Shown here: piece after piece, positions 13,603 to 14,012 of the stretch
Layout: each line of letters opens with the position of its first letter
Numbering within the stretch: the first letter of the stretch is position 1
Assembly: GCA_017889745.1 (NCBI GenBank)
Contig: JAGGAG010000059.1
Location: forward strand, 1-14,012
Direction: 5' to 3'
From: Gemmatimonadota bacterium
Lineage (GTDB): Bacteria > Gemmatimonadota > Gemmatimonadetes > Gemmatimonadales > GWC2-71-9
Length of the DNA stretch: 14,012 nucleotides
Made by a program: the position numbers and the translations under genes
The notes under the pieces: model-generated
Databases searched by the model: none
Seen by the model: the letters and a program-made list of their open reading frames with translations, nothing else
Told to the model about the DNA's origin: nothing

Positions 13603-14012
13603 GACTACAGGCGGACAGGCGGGTAATCGGGTGGGTGGGCGCGTTGCTGGCCCTCGTGGTGTTCAGCATGCCGGCGGCGGCGCAGTCGCGGGAACTCGTG
13701 TCCCTGCAGGTGTCGGGTGAAGTGGTGTTCCCGACGGAGGACTACGGGGTGCTGGCGGCGAGCGCCACGCTGGGGTGGGAGGCCCAGGCGCGCTTCACGT
13801 TCGGCCGGTTCTCGGTGGGTGCCGGATACGAGCGGAGCACGGTGTTCAAGTCCGACGCGGACGCCGGCGACATCACGGCGACGCTGTCGCTGGGGTTCGT
13901 GGAGCCGCGCTACGTGCTGGGGGTGTTCGGCAACGTGGCCGCGCCGTACGTCGCAGCACGACTGGGGTACGGCAGCCTGCTCATCCGGTCGCCGAACGAT
14001 GCGGTGCACTCG
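13599..14012 (+). CDS. outer-membrane beta-barrel protein precursor (3'-truncated)
   Basis: An open frame starts at GTG 13599, overlaps the phosphatase stop as GTGA, and stays open for 138 codons to the window edge. Residues 1-26 form a signal peptide: MRLQADRR, then a hydrophobic core GWVGALLALVVFSM, then PAAA before QS. The rest shows alternating short strands and Gly/aromatic residues (SVGAGYERSTVFK, ITATLSLGFVEPRYVLG, APYVAARLGYGSLL), the pattern of a small outer-membrane barrel. A GAGGGGGAG purine run lies just upstream. Coupling to the phosphatase and protease genes supports an envelope role. The function cannot be told from the fragment, and the barrel family is uncertain. Confidence 0.8.
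   Translation, partial: MRLQADRRVIGWVGALLALVVFSMPAAAQSRELVSLQVSGEVVFPTEDYGVLAASATLGWEAQARFTFGRFSVGAGYERSTVFKSDADAGDITATLSLGFVEPRYVLGVFGNVAAPYVAARLGYGSLLIRSPNDAVHS
13607..13638 (+). repeat. degenerate octamer array inside a signal-peptide coding region
   Basis: Two exact ACAGGCGG units (13607-13622) are followed by GTAATCGG and GTGGGTGG, which keep the 8-bp step and the terminal GG. The array starts 8 bp after the GTG start of the outer-membrane gene and encodes residues about 4-14. Only the first two units are beyond doubt. Confidence 0.5.

Overview
The window is about 14 kb of visibly GC-rich, densely coded bacterial DNA with ordinary chromosomal (mostly housekeeping and envelope) genes. 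The cell is a diderm: there is a signal-peptide ChaN-type protein, a lipoprotein protease and an outer-membrane beta-barrel. GC-rich codon use, frequent GTG starts, an Arg-Asp-Ser-rich helical linker and this mix of families would fit Gemmatimonadota. That assignment is inference from general resemblance, not a marker-gene result. I see no transposase, integrase, phage gene, tRNA, rRNA or CRISPR array. No stretch longer than about 225 bp lacks a gene.

Left part (1-6666). A ChaN-family protein, cut by the window edge, reads rightward and converges on a leftward group. In transcription order that group is a ThrE-type transporter (6666 to 5446), a secreted von Willebrand factor A (vWA) protein of the YfbK type (5226 to 3298), an unrecognised conserved-looking 300-residue protein (3073 to 2171), and fumarylacetoacetase fahA (2174 to 867). 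The last two overlap by 4 bp and are almost certainly co-transcribed. This makes the unknown protein a candidate accessory of tyrosine/homogentisate breakdown.

Middle (6667-10284). A 46-bp divergent gap separates the transporter from a rightward HI0933/BaiN-type flavoprotein. The flavoprotein converges on a leftward oligopeptidase B. The 54-bp gap between these two is built of heptamer units on both strands that fold into a long hairpin and supply both stop codons. A 149-bp divergent gap with a recognisable sigma70-type promoter follows.

Right part (10285-14012). A rightward envelope operon encodes an M48 metalloprotease lipoprotein, a membrane-anchored PP2C phosphatase with a large extracytoplasmic part (21 bp later), and an outer-membrane beta-barrel precursor (4-bp overlap) that runs off the window.

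Two signals cut across the genes. First, three GTG-start genes without a Shine-Dalgarno have a TANNNT hexamer ending exactly 6 nt before the start codon, which is the layout of leaderless promoters. Three other genes have a purine-rich ribosome site at exactly 7 nt. Second, short degenerate tandem repeats of 7-8 bp sit on gene boundaries at four places and often contribute the stop codon. No obvious new multi-gene system is visible; the most open questions are the fahA partner gene, the sensor-like phosphatase and the boundary repeats.
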